A stretch of 64,000 bases of DNA, from positions 4,661,001 through 4,725,000 of the forward strand of contig NZ_CP077097.1 of the NCBI RefSeq assembly GCF_014269225.2, read 5' to 3'. This document shows positions 20,632 to 29,772 of the stretch, piece after piece. Below the pieces are notes generated by a model that was given only the letters and a program-made list of their open reading frames with translations, had not been told where the DNA came from and made no database searches. Numbering within the stretch: position 1 is the first letter of the stretch; each line of letters opens with the position of its first letter. Both the position numbers and the translations under genes were made by a program. Source of the stretch: Pseudomonas anuradhapurensis (GTDB lineage: Bacteria > Pseudomonadota > Gammaproteobacteria > Pseudomonadales > Pseudomonadaceae).

Positions 20632-21948
20632 ATGCTTCTCAGTCTTCTCCCCCGCTGGAAAACCCGTCAGTTGCTCGCGGCCTCCAGTTTCATCCTGCTC
20701 GTGGCCTGCGCAGAAAAGCCCACCGCCGCCGATGCCCTGCCGCTGGCTCCCGCCCAGCCAGCCCCGGTGGTAACCCTGCCCGGCACCACGCCCGACGTCA
20801 GCACTGAAATCCAGCCTCTGCAAACCTTCGCGCAATGGCAGGCCGGTTTCCGCCAGCAAGCCCTGCAAGCCGGTATTTCGCCGGATACCTTCGACCGCGC
20901 ATTCCTCGGTATCACCCCTGACATGGACGTGATCAAGGCCGACCGTAGCCAGCCGGAATTCACCCGCCCGGTGTGGGAATACCTCGAAGGCGCCCTGTCA
21001 CCGTTGCGTGTGCGCAATGGCAAGAAGCTGCTGGAACAGCATGCAGACTTGCTTACGCTCATCGAGCAGCGCTATGGCGTCGACCGCCAGGTGCTGGTTG
21101 CCGTGTGGGGCATGGAAAGCAACTTCGGCCAGTTCCAGGGCAACAAGTCGGTCATCCGCTCGCTGGCTACCCTGGCCTATGAAGGCCGTCGTCCGCAATT
21201 TGCCCAGGACCAGCTGATCGCCGCGCTGCAGATCATCCAGCATGGCGACATCCAGCCTGAGGCAATGCGTGGCTCGTGGGCCGGCGCCATGGGCCAGACC
21301 CAGTTCATCCCGACCACCTATAACACCCATGCGGTGGACTTCGACGGTGACGGCCGCCGTGACATCTGGAACAGCACCCCGGATGCCCTGGCTTCGACCG
21401 CGCATTACCTGCAGAGCTCGGGCTGGAAGCGTGGCCAGCCTTGGGGCTTCGAGGTACAGGTGCCAGCAGGCTTCGATTACTGGCAAGCCGATGGCGCACT
21501 GCGCAAGCCGGTGAGCGAGTGGTTGGCGCAGGGCGTGAAACTGCCTGCGGGCACTCAGCTGCCGGTGGGCAGCAACCAGCTGTCTGCCGCCCTGCTACTG
21601 CCAGCGGGCGCGCGTGGCCCGGCGTTCCTGGTGCTGGACAACTTCCGCGCCATCCTCAAGTACAACAACTCGTCGTCCTATGCACTGGCGGTAAGCCTGC
21701 TGGGGGACCGCTTCACTGGCTGGGGTTTCATCGCCGGCAGCTGGCCGAAGGAAGACCTGCCGCTCAGCCGCAGCGAGCGCATGGAGCTGCAGAACCTGCT
21801 GAATAGCAATGGGCATGAGGCGGGGAACCCTGACGGCATCATTGGCGCCAACACCCGCAAGGCGATCCGTAATGCCCAGCAGGGGCTGGGCTGGCCGGCC
21901 GATGGCTACCCGACCCACAAGCTGCTTGAGAGCCTGCGCCAGCAGTGA
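20632..21948 (+). CDS. Lytic murein transglycosylase, SltB3-like (MltB family with PG-binding domain)
   Basis: A 438-residue lipoprotein or anchored periplasmic enzyme that cleaves peptidoglycan to 1,6-anhydro products. The lipobox is LVAC with Cys26. The MltB-type catalytic domain spans about 65-345, with the acid in VWGMESNFG and MGQTQFIPTTYNTHAVDFDGDG downstream. A C-terminal peptidoglycan-binding domain (about 375-438; SERMELQNLLN, GNPDGIIGANTRKAI) places it with the SltB3 group of P. aeruginosa, whose gene sits in the same holA-lipA neighbourhood. The start at 20632 lacks a strong Shine-Dalgarno, but gives a signal sequence of standard length. Confidence 0.9.
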   Translation: MLLSLLPRWKTRQLLAASSFILLVACAEKPTAADALPLAPAQPAPVVTLPGTTPDVSTEIQPLQTFAQWQAGFRQQALQAGISPDTFDRAFLGITPDMDVIKADRSQPEFTRPVWEYLEGALSPLRVRNGKKLLEQHADLLTLIEQRYGVDRQVLVAVWGMESNFGQFQGNKSVIRSLATLAYEGRRPQFAQDQLIAALQIIQHGDIQPEAMRGSWAGAMGQTQFIPTTYNTHAVDFDGDGRRDIWNSTPDALASTAHYLQSSGWKRGQPWGFEVQVPAGFDYWQADGALRKPVSEWLAQGVKLPAGTQLPVGSNQLSAALLLPAGARGPAFLVLDNFRAILKYNNSSSYALAVSLLGDRFTGWGFIAGSWPKEDLPLSRSERMELQNLLNSNGHEAGNPDGIIGANTRKAIRNAQQGLGWPADGYPTHKLLESLRQQ

Positions 21949-21966
21949 GGGTCCTGGGGCCGCCAT

Positions 21967-22074
21967 GCGGCCCTTTCGCGACACAGGCCGCTGCAACAGG
22001 GACCGCATAATCCCGATGATTGTCGATCGTTTGTAGCAGCGGCCTGGTGTCGCGCTGGGCTGCAAAGCAGCCCC
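21967..22074. repeat. Type B repeat pair between convergent genes
   Basis: Left half CCCTTTCGCGACACAGGCCG, right half TGTAGCAGCGGCCTGGTGTC followed by a GGGCTGC..GCAGCCCC hairpin. It lies between the transglycosylase (+) and ldcA (-), and the arms have diverged more than in the copy at 2054. Confidence 0.75.
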
Positions 22075-22081
22075 GGCGATC

Positions 22082-23020
22082 TCAAGCCCTGAACAGATCC
22101 TGCTCCAGCACCAATGTTTGCTCAACACTATCCAGCCGCACCCTGGCCCCCAGCGGCAAGCACACATTCGGATCACAATGGCCACTTCGCCAACCGGCCA
22201 GCACCGGCACGCCCAGCGGCCCGAAGATGTCCTGCAGCAACGGCGTCAGCGCCACCGTGGTAATCCCGGCAAAATCCCCCACCAGCACGCCCGCGATCCC
22301 CTCCAGCTTGCCCGCCAGGCGCAGCTGGGTCAGCAGGCGGTCTACCCGGTACAGCGGCTCGTTGACGTCCTCGATGAACAGGATGCAACCCTTGGTATCC
22401 AACTCGGCAATCGTCCCCAAGGTCGCCCCCAGCATCGACAGGTTGCCACCTAGTAGCGGCCCGCTGGCCACACCCGGCTGTACACAGGTCAAAGCGTAGC
22501 CGGCCGGGTGCGCGATTGGCTCGCCGCTGCGCACCTGCCCACCCAGCTGCGCCAGCAGCGAAGCCTCGGTCGGTTGCTGCTTGGCACCCAACAGGTCTGC
22601 ATTGAGCATTCCGCCATGGAAGGTGACCAGCCCGGTCCTGCGGTAAATGGCCGTGTGCAGCGCGGTGATGTCGCTGTAGCCGATCAGCGGCTTGGGGTTG
22701 TACCGGATCAGCTCGAAATCGAGCCGGTCGAGCAGGCGCATGCTGCCATACCCCCCACGCATGCACAGGATGGCGTCGATCGCCGGGTCGGCGAAAGCGT
22801 CATGCAGGTCTTGCAAGCGCTGCTGGTCTGCGCCTGCCAGGTATCCTTGCGCCTGCAGAGCTCCCTGGTAGATCCGGCAACGGTAGCCACGCTCGGCAAA
22901 CCACCGGGTGGCCTTCTGGGTATCCAGCCGGGCCGGGCCGGCGGGCGCGACGATGGCAAAGCAGGCGTCGTGCGGCAACGCCATCGGCAGGCAAGGTTCG
23001 GTACGCTCAAGGCAATTCAC
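22082..23020 (-). CDS. ldcA: Muramoyltetrapeptide LD-carboxypeptidase
   Basis: A 312-residue S66-family serine peptidase that removes the terminal D-Ala of recycled muropeptides in the cytoplasm. The nucleophile Ser is in PLIGYSDITALH, the Glu in FIEDVNEP, and the His in SGHCDPN, together making the family's Ser-Glu-His triad. MRGGYGSMRLLDRLD is the substrate-binding signature. The start GTG at 23020 is chosen because AAGGAG lies 6 nt upstream; a TTG 6 nt earlier directly abuts that site. The P. aeruginosa homologue lies elsewhere, so its position here is not diagnostic. Confidence 0.9.
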   Translation of the reverse strand: MNCLERTEPCLPMALPHDACFAIVAPAGPARLDTQKATRWFAERGYRCRIYQGALQAQGYLAGADQQRLQDLHDAFADPAIDAILCMRGGYGSMRLLDRLDFELIRYNPKPLIGYSDITALHTAIYRRTGLVTFHGGMLNADLLGAKQQPTEASLLAQLGGQVRSGEPIAHPAGYALTCVQPGVASGPLLGGNLSMLGATLGTIAELDTKGCILFIEDVNEPLYRVDRLLTQLRLAGKLEGIAGVLVGDFAGITTVALTPLLQDIFGPLGVPVLAGWRSGHCDPNVCLPLGARVRLDSVEQTLVLEQDLFRA

Positions 23021-23097
23021 ATGCAACTCCTTGCAGGTCCTGGGGGCCCGATTCTGCCGCTGCGGAGCGACCTCGACCAGCAGGAAACCCCATCAAC

Positions 23098-23134
23098 AAA
23101 AATGCCGATGGCGCCTTTCGGCGCGCATCGGCAT
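23098..23134 (-). terminator. Terminator downstream of lipA
   Basis: Read on the minus strand: ATGCCGATG, GCGCC inner stem, CATCGGCAT, then TTTTTG. The outer 9-bp arms (23102-23110 and 23126-23134) match perfectly. It lies 19 nt after the lipA stop and before ldcA. Confidence 0.75.
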
Positions 23135-23152
23135 GTGTGGCCCAACCTTTGA

Positions 23153-24169
23153 TCAGAGCTTGATCTTGGCCTCGTGGGCCTGTTGGTCAGCGTGGTAGGA
23201 AGAACGCACCAGCGGCCCGGAAGCGACGTTCTTGAAGCCCATCTTGTAACCTTCCTCGGCGAACCAGGCGAAGGTGTCCGGGTGGACGAAACGCTGCACC
23301 GGCAGGTGGCTGCGCGATGGCTGCAGGTACTGGCCGAGGGTGAGCATGTCGATGTCATGCTCGCGCATGCGCTGCATCACCTCGATCACTTCGTCGTCGG
23401 TCTCGCCCAGACCCAGCATCAGGCCCGACTTGGTCGGAACGTGCGGCACCAGCTGCTTGAACTTCTGCAGCAGGTCCAGCGACCAGTCGTAGTCCGACCC
23501 CGGACGCGCGGCCTTGTACAGGCGCGGTACGGTCTCGAGGTTGTGGTTGAACACATCCGGCGGCTCTTGCGCGGTAATTTCCAGCGCAATGTCCATGCGG
23601 CCACGGTAGTCCGGCACCAGGGTTTCCAGTTGCACGCCTGGCGACAGCGCACGAATTTCACGGATGCAGTCAGCGAAGTGCTGGGCCCCGCCGTCGCGCA
23701 GGTCGTCGCGGTCGACCGAGGTGATCACCACGTACTTCAGGCGCAGGTCGGCGATGGCGATCGCCAGGTTCTTCGGTTCATCCAGGTCCAGCGGCTTCGG
23801 CCGGCCATGACCCACGTCGCAGAACGGGCAGCGGCGGGTGCAGATGTCACCCATGATCATGAAGGTCGCGGTACCACCGGAGAAGCACTCGCCCAGGTTC
23901 GGGCAGGACGCCTCTTCGCACACACTGTGCAACTTGTGCTTGCGCAGCAGTTGCTTGATGCGGTCTACCTCGGGCGAAACCGGGATACGCACGCGGATCC
24001 AGTCGGGCTTCTTCGGCAGCTCGTCGGTGGGGATGATCTTCACCGGGATGCGCGCCACCTTCTCGGCACCACGCAACTTGACCCCGGCTTCCACTTTCTT
24101 CGGCGCTGGGCGCTGGGTGGCATCCTGGGTAGGTATCAGGTTCGGCACGGCTTCTTGCACAGTTGTCAT
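23153..24169 (-). CDS. lipA: Lipoyl synthase
   Basis: A 338-residue radical SAM enzyme that inserts two sulfurs into octanoyl groups on E2 and GcvH proteins. Both clusters' ligands are visible: Cys84, Cys89 and Cys95 ([12 protein letters not shown]) for the auxiliary cluster, and Cys110, Cys114 and Cys117 (CTRRCPFC) for the radical SAM cluster. The C-terminal serine ligand motif RSSYHAD is present. The ATG at 24169 starts 1 nt after the lipB stop, so the pair is translationally coupled. A clear terminator follows. Confidence 0.97.
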   Translation of the reverse strand: MTTVQEAVPNLIPTQDATQRPAPKKVEAGVKLRGAEKVARIPVKIIPTDELPKKPDWIRVRIPVSPEVDRIKQLLRKHKLHSVCEEASCPNLGECFSGGTATFMIMGDICTRRCPFCDVGHGRPKPLDLDEPKNLAIAIADLRLKYVVITSVDRDDLRDGGAQHFADCIREIRALSPGVQLETLVPDYRGRMDIALEITAQEPPDVFNHNLETVPRLYKAARPGSDYDWSLDLLQKFKQLVPHVPTKSGLMLGLGETDDEVIEVMQRMREHDIDMLTLGQYLQPSRSHLPVQRFVHPDTFAWFAEEGYKMGFKNVASGPLVRSSYHADQQAHEAKIKL

Positions 24170-24170
24170 A

Positions 24171-24818
24171 TCAGTCGATTCCGCCCGTAAGGGTCGTCTG
24201 CTCAGCGTAGTCGAGGTGCTTGACCAGCTGTCCGCGCAGCCTTGTCCTGACCTCGTCGAGTTCGATAGGACCTGCCAGGTCGCGCAGCTGGGTCATCGCC
24301 AGCCCCGCATAGCCGCAGGGGTTGATTCGGCGGAATGGCGCAAGGTCCATGTCCACGTTCAGGGCAAGGCCGTGGAACGAACGGCCATTGCGGATTCGCA
24401 GGCCGAGGGAGGCGATTTTCGCTCCATCGACATAGACGCCCGGGGCATCGGGCTTGGCCGCAGCCTGGACATCATAACTGGCGAGCAGGTCGATGAGGGT
24501 CTGCTCGATACGGCTGACCAGCTCACGCACGCCAAACCCTAGCCGACGCACATCCAGCAGCAGGTAGGCCACCAGTTGCCCGGGGCCATGGTAGGTTACC
24601 TGGCCACCGCGGTCGGTCTGTACCACCGGGATGTCACCCGGTACCAACAGGTGCTCGGCCTTGCCGGCCTGGCCCTGGGTGAAGACAGCGGGGTGCTCGA
24701 CCAGCCAGACTTCATCCTGGCTGTCCGGGCTGCGTTGCTCGGTGAAGCGTCGCATGGCCTCCAGCACCGGTTCATAGGGCTGCAGGCCAAGCTCGCGAAA
24801 ACCGAGGCAGGCGGACAT
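24171..24818 (-). CDS. lipB: Octanoyltransferase
   Basis: A 215-residue enzyme that transfers octanoyl from acyl-carrier protein to lipoate-dependent apoproteins. The catalytic pair Cys168 (INPCGYAGL) and Lys134 ([11 protein letters not shown]) is intact, with [18 protein letters not shown] upstream. The ATG at 24818 shares one base with the stop codon of the upstream YbeD gene. It feeds substrate to LipA, encoded next. Confidence 0.96.
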   Translation of the reverse strand: MSACLGFRELGLQPYEPVLEAMRRFTEQRSPDSQDEVWLVEHPAVFTQGQAGKAEHLLVPGDIPVVQTDRGGQVTYHGPGQLVAYLLLDVRRLGFGVRELVSRIEQTLIDLLASYDVQAAAKPDAPGVYVDGAKIASLGLRIRNGRSFHGLALNVDMDLAPFRRINPCGYAGLAMTQLRDLAGPIELDEVRTRLRGQLVKHLDYAEQTTLTGGID

Positions 24819-25093
24819 CAGAGCACCATTTTCACGATGCCGGTAGCGCGCAGGGCGCTATTGATATCGTGCAGCTGGTTCTCGCTTTCGGCAACGATGT
24901 GCAACTGCACGGTGGTGTACTTGCCTTCCTTGCTCTGGCGCTCGGCCAGCGTGGCAAGGTCGACCTTGGCGTGCTTGCTGAGAATCTCGATCACCGTATC
25001 GCGGAAACCGACCACGGTATCGCCGATGACCTTGATCGGGTAATCGTCGCAGGGGAATTCGATCTTGTGCGACTTGACGTCTGGTTCGCTCAT
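24818..25093 (-). CDS. ybeD: DUF493 family protein YbeD
   Basis: A 91-residue ACT-like small protein that is found beside lipB in many gammaproteobacteria. It starts [24 protein letters not shown] and ends with [13 protein letters not shown]; both ends fit the family. The function is unknown, and an allosteric or regulatory role has been suggested from its fold. It overlaps lipB by one base and follows dacA after 73 nt containing a GC hairpin. Confidence 0.9.
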   Translation of the reverse strand: MSEPDVKSHKIEFPCDDYPIKVIGDTVVGFRDTVIEILSKHAKVDLATLAERQSKEGKYTTVQLHIVAESENQLHDINSALRATGIVKMVL

Positions 25094-25129
25094 GGCGGAA
25101 ACGGCCTCGTAAGCCGTGGCAACAACAAC

Positions 25130-25152
25130 GCCCCCGCAGGATACGCGGGGGC
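25130..25152 (-). terminator. GC hairpin after dacA
   Basis: GCCCCCGC and GCGGGGGC arms of 8 bp with a 7-nt loop. On the minus strand it is followed by GTTGTTGTTG, a weak U-rich tail. It may partly terminate the dacA transcript before ybeD-lipB-lipA. Confidence 0.5.
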
Positions 25153-25166
25153 ATGCAGGTCACGTA

Positions 25167-26327
25167 TCAGTTGAACAACCCGTAGAAGAATAGACGGATG
25201 CTATCCCACATACGGCGGAAGAAACCACCTTCCTCGACGCCGTCAAGGGCGATCAGGTCGGCGCTGTGAACCACTTTCTCGTCCAGTTTGACTTCCACTT
25301 TGCCGATCACGTCACCTTTGGCAATCGGTGCAGTGAGTTGCGGGTTCATGGTCATCGAAGCCTGAAGGCGTTTCAATTGGCCTTTAGGCATGGTCATGGT
25401 CAGGTCTTCGGCCAGGCCGGCTTTCACTTCGCCAGTGGCTCCTTTCCAGACCGGTGCCTTGGTCAGCTCGGTACCCTTCTGGTAGAAAGTCTGGGTTTCG
25501 AAGAAGCGGAAGCCATAGGTCAGCAGCTTCTGGGTCTCGGCTGCGCGCGACTGCTCGCTGTTGGTGCCGAACACCACGGCGATCAGGCGCTGGCCGTCGC
25601 GAACGGCGGAAGCCACCATGCAGTAGCCGGCTTCGTCGGTGTGGCCGGTCTTCAGGCCGTCGACGGTCTTGTCACGCCACAGCAGCAGGTTGCGGTTCGG
25701 CTGCTTGATGTTGTTCCAGAAGAATTCCTTCTGCGAATAGATGGCGTAGTGGGCCGGGTCGACATTGATGATCGCGCGGGCCAGGGTCGCCATGTCATGG
25801 GCCGACGAGTAGTGGTCCGGATGCGGCAGACCGGTCGGGTTCATGAAGTGGCTGTTGCTCATGCCCAGGTCGGCGGCAGTCTTGTTCATCATGTCGGCGA
25901 AGGCATCTTCGCTGCCGGCGATGTGCTCGGCCAGGGCGACCGAGGCGTCGTTGCCGGACTGGATGATGATGCCGTGCAGCAGGTCGCTGACGGTCACCTG
26001 GCTGCCCACCTTGATGAACATGCGCGAACCGCCGGTACGCCAGGCGTTCTCGCTGACGGTTACCGGGTCGTTTTCACCGATCTGGCCGCGGCGGATGTCG
26101 AGGGTGGCGATGTAGGCGGTCATCAGCTTGGTCAGGCTGGCTGGCGGCAGGCGCTCGTCACCGTTGTTCTCGACCAGCACGTTGCCGCTGGACGCGTCCA
26201 TGAGTACGTAGGACTTGGCTGCCAGTTGCGGTGGCGCCGGCGTCATCTGCTCAGCCGCGAAGGCGGCCGGCGTGATCATCAGCAGTACGGGCAGGCAAAG
26301 TCGTTTGGCAAGGTTGGTGATGTTCAT
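25167..26327 (-). CDS. dacA: D-alanyl-D-alanine carboxypeptidase, PBP5/6 type
   Basis: A 386-residue low-molecular-weight penicillin-binding protein that trims the terminal D-Ala from peptidoglycan stems. The signal peptide is residues 1-24. The three active-site motifs are intact: Ser64-Leu-Thr-Lys67, Ser124-Gly-Asn126, and Lys226-Thr-Gly228. The C-terminal PBP5 domain (about 285-375) is followed by an amphipathic anchor ending FRRMWDSIRLFFYGLFN. Downstream lie ybeD-lipB-lipA, as in most relatives. Confidence 0.95.
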   Translation of the reverse strand: MNITNLAKRLCLPVLLMITPAAFAAEQMTPAPPQLAAKSYVLMDASSGNVLVENNGDERLPPASLTKLMTAYIATLDIRRGQIGENDPVTVSENAWRTGGSRMFIKVGSQVTVSDLLHGIIIQSGNDASVALAEHIAGSEDAFADMMNKTAADLGMSNSHFMNPTGLPHPDHYSSAHDMATLARAIINVDPAHYAIYSQKEFFWNNIKQPNRNLLLWRDKTVDGLKTGHTDEAGYCMVASAVRDGQRLIAVVFGTNSEQSRAAETQKLLTYGFRFFETQTFYQKGTELTKAPVWKGATGEVKAGLAEDLTMTMPKGQLKRLQASMTMNPQLTAPIAKGDVIGKVEVKLDEKVVHSADLIALDGVEEGGFFRRMWDSIRLFFYGLFN

Positions 26328-26514
26328 CCGTCTCTCGAAAATCGCTAATGGTCTGAATTTCCCTGGGCAAGATCATGTGCCCAGCGCCAGTCAGTCTAGT
26401 TTTGTGGCCATAGGCCTGGCCCGGCAAAATGCGGCGTTATGTCGCTGCGGGCAAAAGCCGACATTGTACATGCCTGCGCCCGGCAATTCATGACAAAACC
26501 GACAGTTTGGTGTT

Positions 26515-26590
26515 GCCTTCTTCGCGGGCACGCCCGCTCCCACAGGGTTTCGCATGCCCCTGTGGGAGCGGGCGTGCCCGCGAAAAAGGC
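26515..26590. repeat. REP pair, type A, near-perfect
   Basis: GCGGGCACGCCCGCTCCCAC, a short TTTCGCATG spacer and an almost perfect inverted copy. It lies between the rlpA stop and dacA (both minus). Confidence 0.85.
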
Positions 26591-26597
26591 AACGCGG

Positions 26598-27602
26598 TCA
26601 GTCAGCTGTGACCAGCTTGGCCTGCCCCAGGTTCGCCAGGCGGATGCTGTCCTGCGCCTGCTGGATCTCGCCCTGGCTGCTGATCGGCCCCAGGCGCACG
26701 CGGTGCAAGGTTTGCTGGTTACGCACGATCGAGCTGATGAATACCGGCGCGCTGACCATGCTGCTGAGCTTGGAACGCAGCAGTTCGGCGGCGTCCGGGT
26801 TGGCGAAGGCGCCCACCTGCAGGAAGCTGCCGCCACTGTTGCTGGCCGGCACGTTGTTGCCGCCAACCTGCACCGGCACCACAGGCGCTGCGTGCTGTTG
26901 CGGCGGTGGCGTCCATTGCTCGACGCGCCCGGTACTGGCCGGGATCGCCTGGGTCTGGGCCACTTGCGGCTCCTTCAGCACCATCGGCGGCGTCTGGCCA
27001 CGCTGGGCCCACCATTGCTGCGGGTCGATGCCCTCGACGCGCACATGCGCGGTACCGATTTCAGCGTAACCGAGCTTCTTCGCCGCGGCATAGGACAGGT
27101 CGATGATGCGATCGGAGTAGAACGGCCCACGGTCGTTGACCCGCAGGATCACGCTGCGGCCGTTGGCCAGGTTGGTCACCCGCACATAGGCTGGCAGCGG
27201 CAAGGTCTTGTGCGCCGCACTCATGCCGTACAGGTCGTACAGCTCGCCGTTGGCGGTGTTCTGCCCGTGGAACTTGGTGCCATACCACGACGCAGTCCCC
27301 TCGGCGCGGTAGTTGCGGGCATCCTGCATCGGGTAGTAGGTCTTGCCCAGTACCGTGTACGGGTTGGCCTTGTAGTTGCCGGTGTGCACGGTCGGCGTGG
27401 CATCGGGGATCTTGCTCACATCCACGTCCCACCACGGCGCGCCGTCCTTGTGCGCCCGGTTGATATCCAGGCCCGGCTGGGTGCGCACCACGTTGCCGCT
27501 ACCTTGCTGGGTTGGGCGGCTGGAAGAGCAGCTGGCCAGCAGCACGCCAACGGCGAGGCAGGTCAGCAGCTTGAAAGTATTGGCAGAGATGATTGCGCGC
27601 AT
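26598..27602 (-). CDS. rlpA: Septal ring lytic transglycosylase RlpA
   Basis: A 334-residue outer-membrane lipoprotein that cleaves naked glycan strands at division sites in P. aeruginosa. The lipobox is LLASC with Cys25. The double-psi beta-barrel domain (about 95-190) includes GTASWYGTKFHGQNTANGE and NDRGPFYSDRIIDLSYAAAKKLG, and a C-terminal SPOR domain (about 258-334) binds denuded peptidoglycan. A Pro/Gln-rich linker joins them. Its ATG overlaps the mltB stop by one base (TAATG). Confidence 0.95.
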   Translation of the reverse strand: MRAIISANTFKLLTCLAVGVLLASCSSSRPTQQGSGNVVRTQPGLDINRAHKDGAPWWDVDVSKIPDATPTVHTGNYKANPYTVLGKTYYPMQDARNYRAEGTASWYGTKFHGQNTANGELYDLYGMSAAHKTLPLPAYVRVTNLANGRSVILRVNDRGPFYSDRIIDLSYAAAKKLGYAEIGTAHVRVEGIDPQQWWAQRGQTPPMVLKEPQVAQTQAIPASTGRVEQWTPPPQQHAAPVVPVQVGGNNVPASNSGGSFLQVGAFANPDAAELLRSKLSSMVSAPVFISSIVRNQQTLHRVRLGPISSQGEIQQAQDSIRLANLGQAKLVTAD

Positions 27603-28612
27603 TAGTTGACGCCCCGTGCTTGAACCAGCTGTTCCGAAAGCTGATGCACCGCCATGGCATACATCACGCTGCGGTTGTAGCGAGTGATCGCGTAGAAGTT
27701 CTTCAGGCCCATCCAGTATTCGGGGCCATTGTCGCCCTCGAGACGGAAGGCGGTAACCGGCAGATCATCGCGCAGGGAATCATGAACCGACCAGCCAAGC
27801 GCGCGCAACTCCCCTACCGTCTTTACCGGCTCGATGCCGGTGGTCAGGCCCTCGTCGGCCCGCTCGCCATCCACCCAGGCGCGGCTGACCACACCTTCAC
27901 CGGCCACCCACCCGTGGCGCTTGAAGTAGCTGGCGACACTGCCGATGGCATCGTCCGGGTTGTTCCAGATATTGATGTGGCCGTCGCCATCGAAGTCCAC
28001 CGCAAAGTTGCGGAAGCTGCTCGGCATGAACTGCGGCAAGCCCATCGCGCCGGCGTAGGAGCCCTTGAGGGTCAATGGGTCGAGCTGCTCTTCGCGAGAC
28101 AGCAGCAGGAACTCGCGCAGCTCCTTGCGGAAGAAGTCGGCCCGCGGCGGATAGTCGAAGCTCAGCGTCGACAGCGCGTCTATCACCCGGTAGTTGCCGG
28201 TGTTGCGGCCAAAGAAGGTTTCCACGCCAATGATGGCGACGATGTACTGTGCCGGTACGCCATATTCCTGCTCGGCCCGGGCCAGCGCCGCCTCGTGCTG
28301 GCGCCAGAAATCCACACCGCGGGCGATGCGCGCGTCGGTGATGAACATCGGCCGGTAGTCCTTCCACGGTTTTACCCGTTCGGCCGGGCGCGAAATGGCG
28401 TCGAGGATCGACTGCTTGCGTTGCACCTCGGCGAACACGCCCATCAGCTGTTCAGGGGCAAAACCGTAGTCGCGGCTCATTTCGCCAACGAACTGGGCCA
28501 TCTGCGGCGAGTCCCGGTAGTCGCCGGCATGGGCCAGCTGTACAGCGCCGAACAGGCCCACCGCGCCGACCCACGGCGCACAACGGGCAGCCCAGTTACG
28601 CACTGCTTGCAT
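27602..28612 (-). CDS. mltB: Membrane-anchored lytic murein transglycosylase B
   Basis: A 336-residue peptidoglycan transglycosylase. A hydrophobic N-terminal signal ends near AHAGDY. The MltB-family catalytic glutamate lies in AIIGVETFFGRNTGNYRV, and GAMGLPQFMPSSFRNFAVDFDGDG is typical. The ATG at 28612 is preferred because AAGGTGA lies about 8 nt upstream and it begins 17 nt after the rodA stop; an in-frame ATG at 28648 would overlap rodA. No PG-binding domain is present, unlike the paralogue at 20632. It is embedded in the rod-shape operon. Confidence 0.93.
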   Translation of the reverse strand: MQAVRNWAARCAPWVGAVGLFGAVQLAHAGDYRDSPQMAQFVGEMSRDYGFAPEQLMGVFAEVQRKQSILDAISRPAERVKPWKDYRPMFITDARIARGVDFWRQHEAALARAEQEYGVPAQYIVAIIGVETFFGRNTGNYRVIDALSTLSFDYPPRADFFRKELREFLLLSREEQLDPLTLKGSYAGAMGLPQFMPSSFRNFAVDFDGDGHINIWNNPDDAIGSVASYFKRHGWVAGEGVVSRAWVDGERADEGLTTGIEPVKTVGELRALGWSVHDSLRDDLPVTAFRLEGDNGPEYWMGLKNFYAITRYNRSVMYAMAVHQLSEQLVQARGVN

Positions 28613-28629
28613 GAAATTGTTCACCTTAT

Positions 28630-29772
28630 TCAAACCTGCGCGATCCATTTGCGGTGCGTATGGATCGACATCAGAACGCCAAACGCTGACAGCAGCGTCA
28701 CCAACGAAGTTCCGCCATAGCTGATGAAGGGCAGCGGCACGCCCACCACGGGCAAAAGGCCGCTGACCATCCCGATATTGACGAATACATAGACAAAGAA
28801 GGTCATGGTCAGGCTGCCGGCCAGCAGCTTGCCGAACAAGGTCTGCGCCTGGGCGGTAATCACCAGGCCACGGCCGATCAGCAGCAGATAGACGATCAGC
28901 AACAGGCAGATGCCGACCAGGCCGAATTCCTCGCCGAGCACGGCAATGATGAAATCGGTGTGGCTTTCCGGCAGGAAGTCCAGGTGCGACTGCGTCCCGA
29001 GCAGCCAGCCCTTGCCGAATACACCGCCCGAGCCGATCGCCGCCTTGGACTGGATGATGTTCCAGCCGGTGCCCAACGGGTCGCTTTCCGGGTCGAGGAA
29101 GGTCAGTACCCGCTGTTTCTGGTAGTCATGCATGACGAAGAACCACATCGCCACCGCCACCGGCACTGCCGCCGCCAGCACGCTGAGGATCCAGCGCCAG
29201 CGCAGGCCGCCCATGAACAGCACGAAGGCACCGGAGGCAAGGATCAGCAGCGCAGTCCCCAGGTCGGGCTGGCGCACGATCAGGATGAACGGCACGCCAA
29301 TCAGCACCAGGCTGATCGCCACGTGCTTGAGATGTGGCGGCAAGGTGCGCTTGGACAGGTACCAGGCGATGGTCGCCGGCATGATGATCTTCATGAACTC
29401 CGAGGGCTGGAAGCGAATCACCCCGGGAATGTTGATCCAGCGCGTGGCGCCCATGGCGTTGTGGCCCATGACGTCGACCACCACCAGCAGCATTACCCCG
29501 ACCAGGTAGGCCAACGGCACCCAGCGCGCCATGAAGCGGGGCTCCAGCTGGGCGATGATGAACATCGACGCAAGGCCGATGCCGAACGAGGTGGCCTGCT
29601 TGAGCAACAAGTCCCAGTTCTTGCCACTGGCCGAGTACAGCACGAACAGGCTGCCAGCCGCGAGGGTCAGCAGAATGACCAGCAAAGGGCCGTCGACGTG
29701 GATGCGCTGCAGAAAACTGGCGCGCCGACGCATCACATCCTCGCTGGAGAGCATGCGATCGAAATTGTTCAT
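28630..29772 (-). CDS. rodA: Rod-shape peptidoglycan polymerase RodA
   Basis: A 380-residue SEDS-family integral membrane glycosyltransferase with about ten transmembrane helices. It partners with PBP2 during elongation. Visible SEDS hallmarks are WINIPGVIRFQPSEFMKI, FLPESHTDFIIAVLGEEFGL and GVPLPFISYGGTSLVT; the conserved aspartate lies in the second of these. The ATG at 29772 shares a base with the mrdA stop (TGATG); a GTG one codon upstream is also possible. Confidence 0.95.
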   Translation of the reverse strand: MNNFDRMLSSEDVMRRRASFLQRIHVDGPLLVILLTLAAGSLFVLYSASGKNWDLLLKQATSFGIGLASMFIIAQLEPRFMARWVPLAYLVGVMLLVVVDVMGHNAMGATRWINIPGVIRFQPSEFMKIIMPATIAWYLSKRTLPPHLKHVAISLVLIGVPFILIVRQPDLGTALLILASGAFVLFMGGLRWRWILSVLAAAVPVAVAMWFFVMHDYQKQRVLTFLDPESDPLGTGWNIIQSKAAIGSGGVFGKGWLLGTQSHLDFLPESHTDFIIAVLGEEFGLVGICLLLIVYLLLIGRGLVITAQAQTLFGKLLAGSLTMTFFVYVFVNIGMVSGLLPVVGVPLPFISYGGTSLVTLLSAFGVLMSIHTHRKWIAQV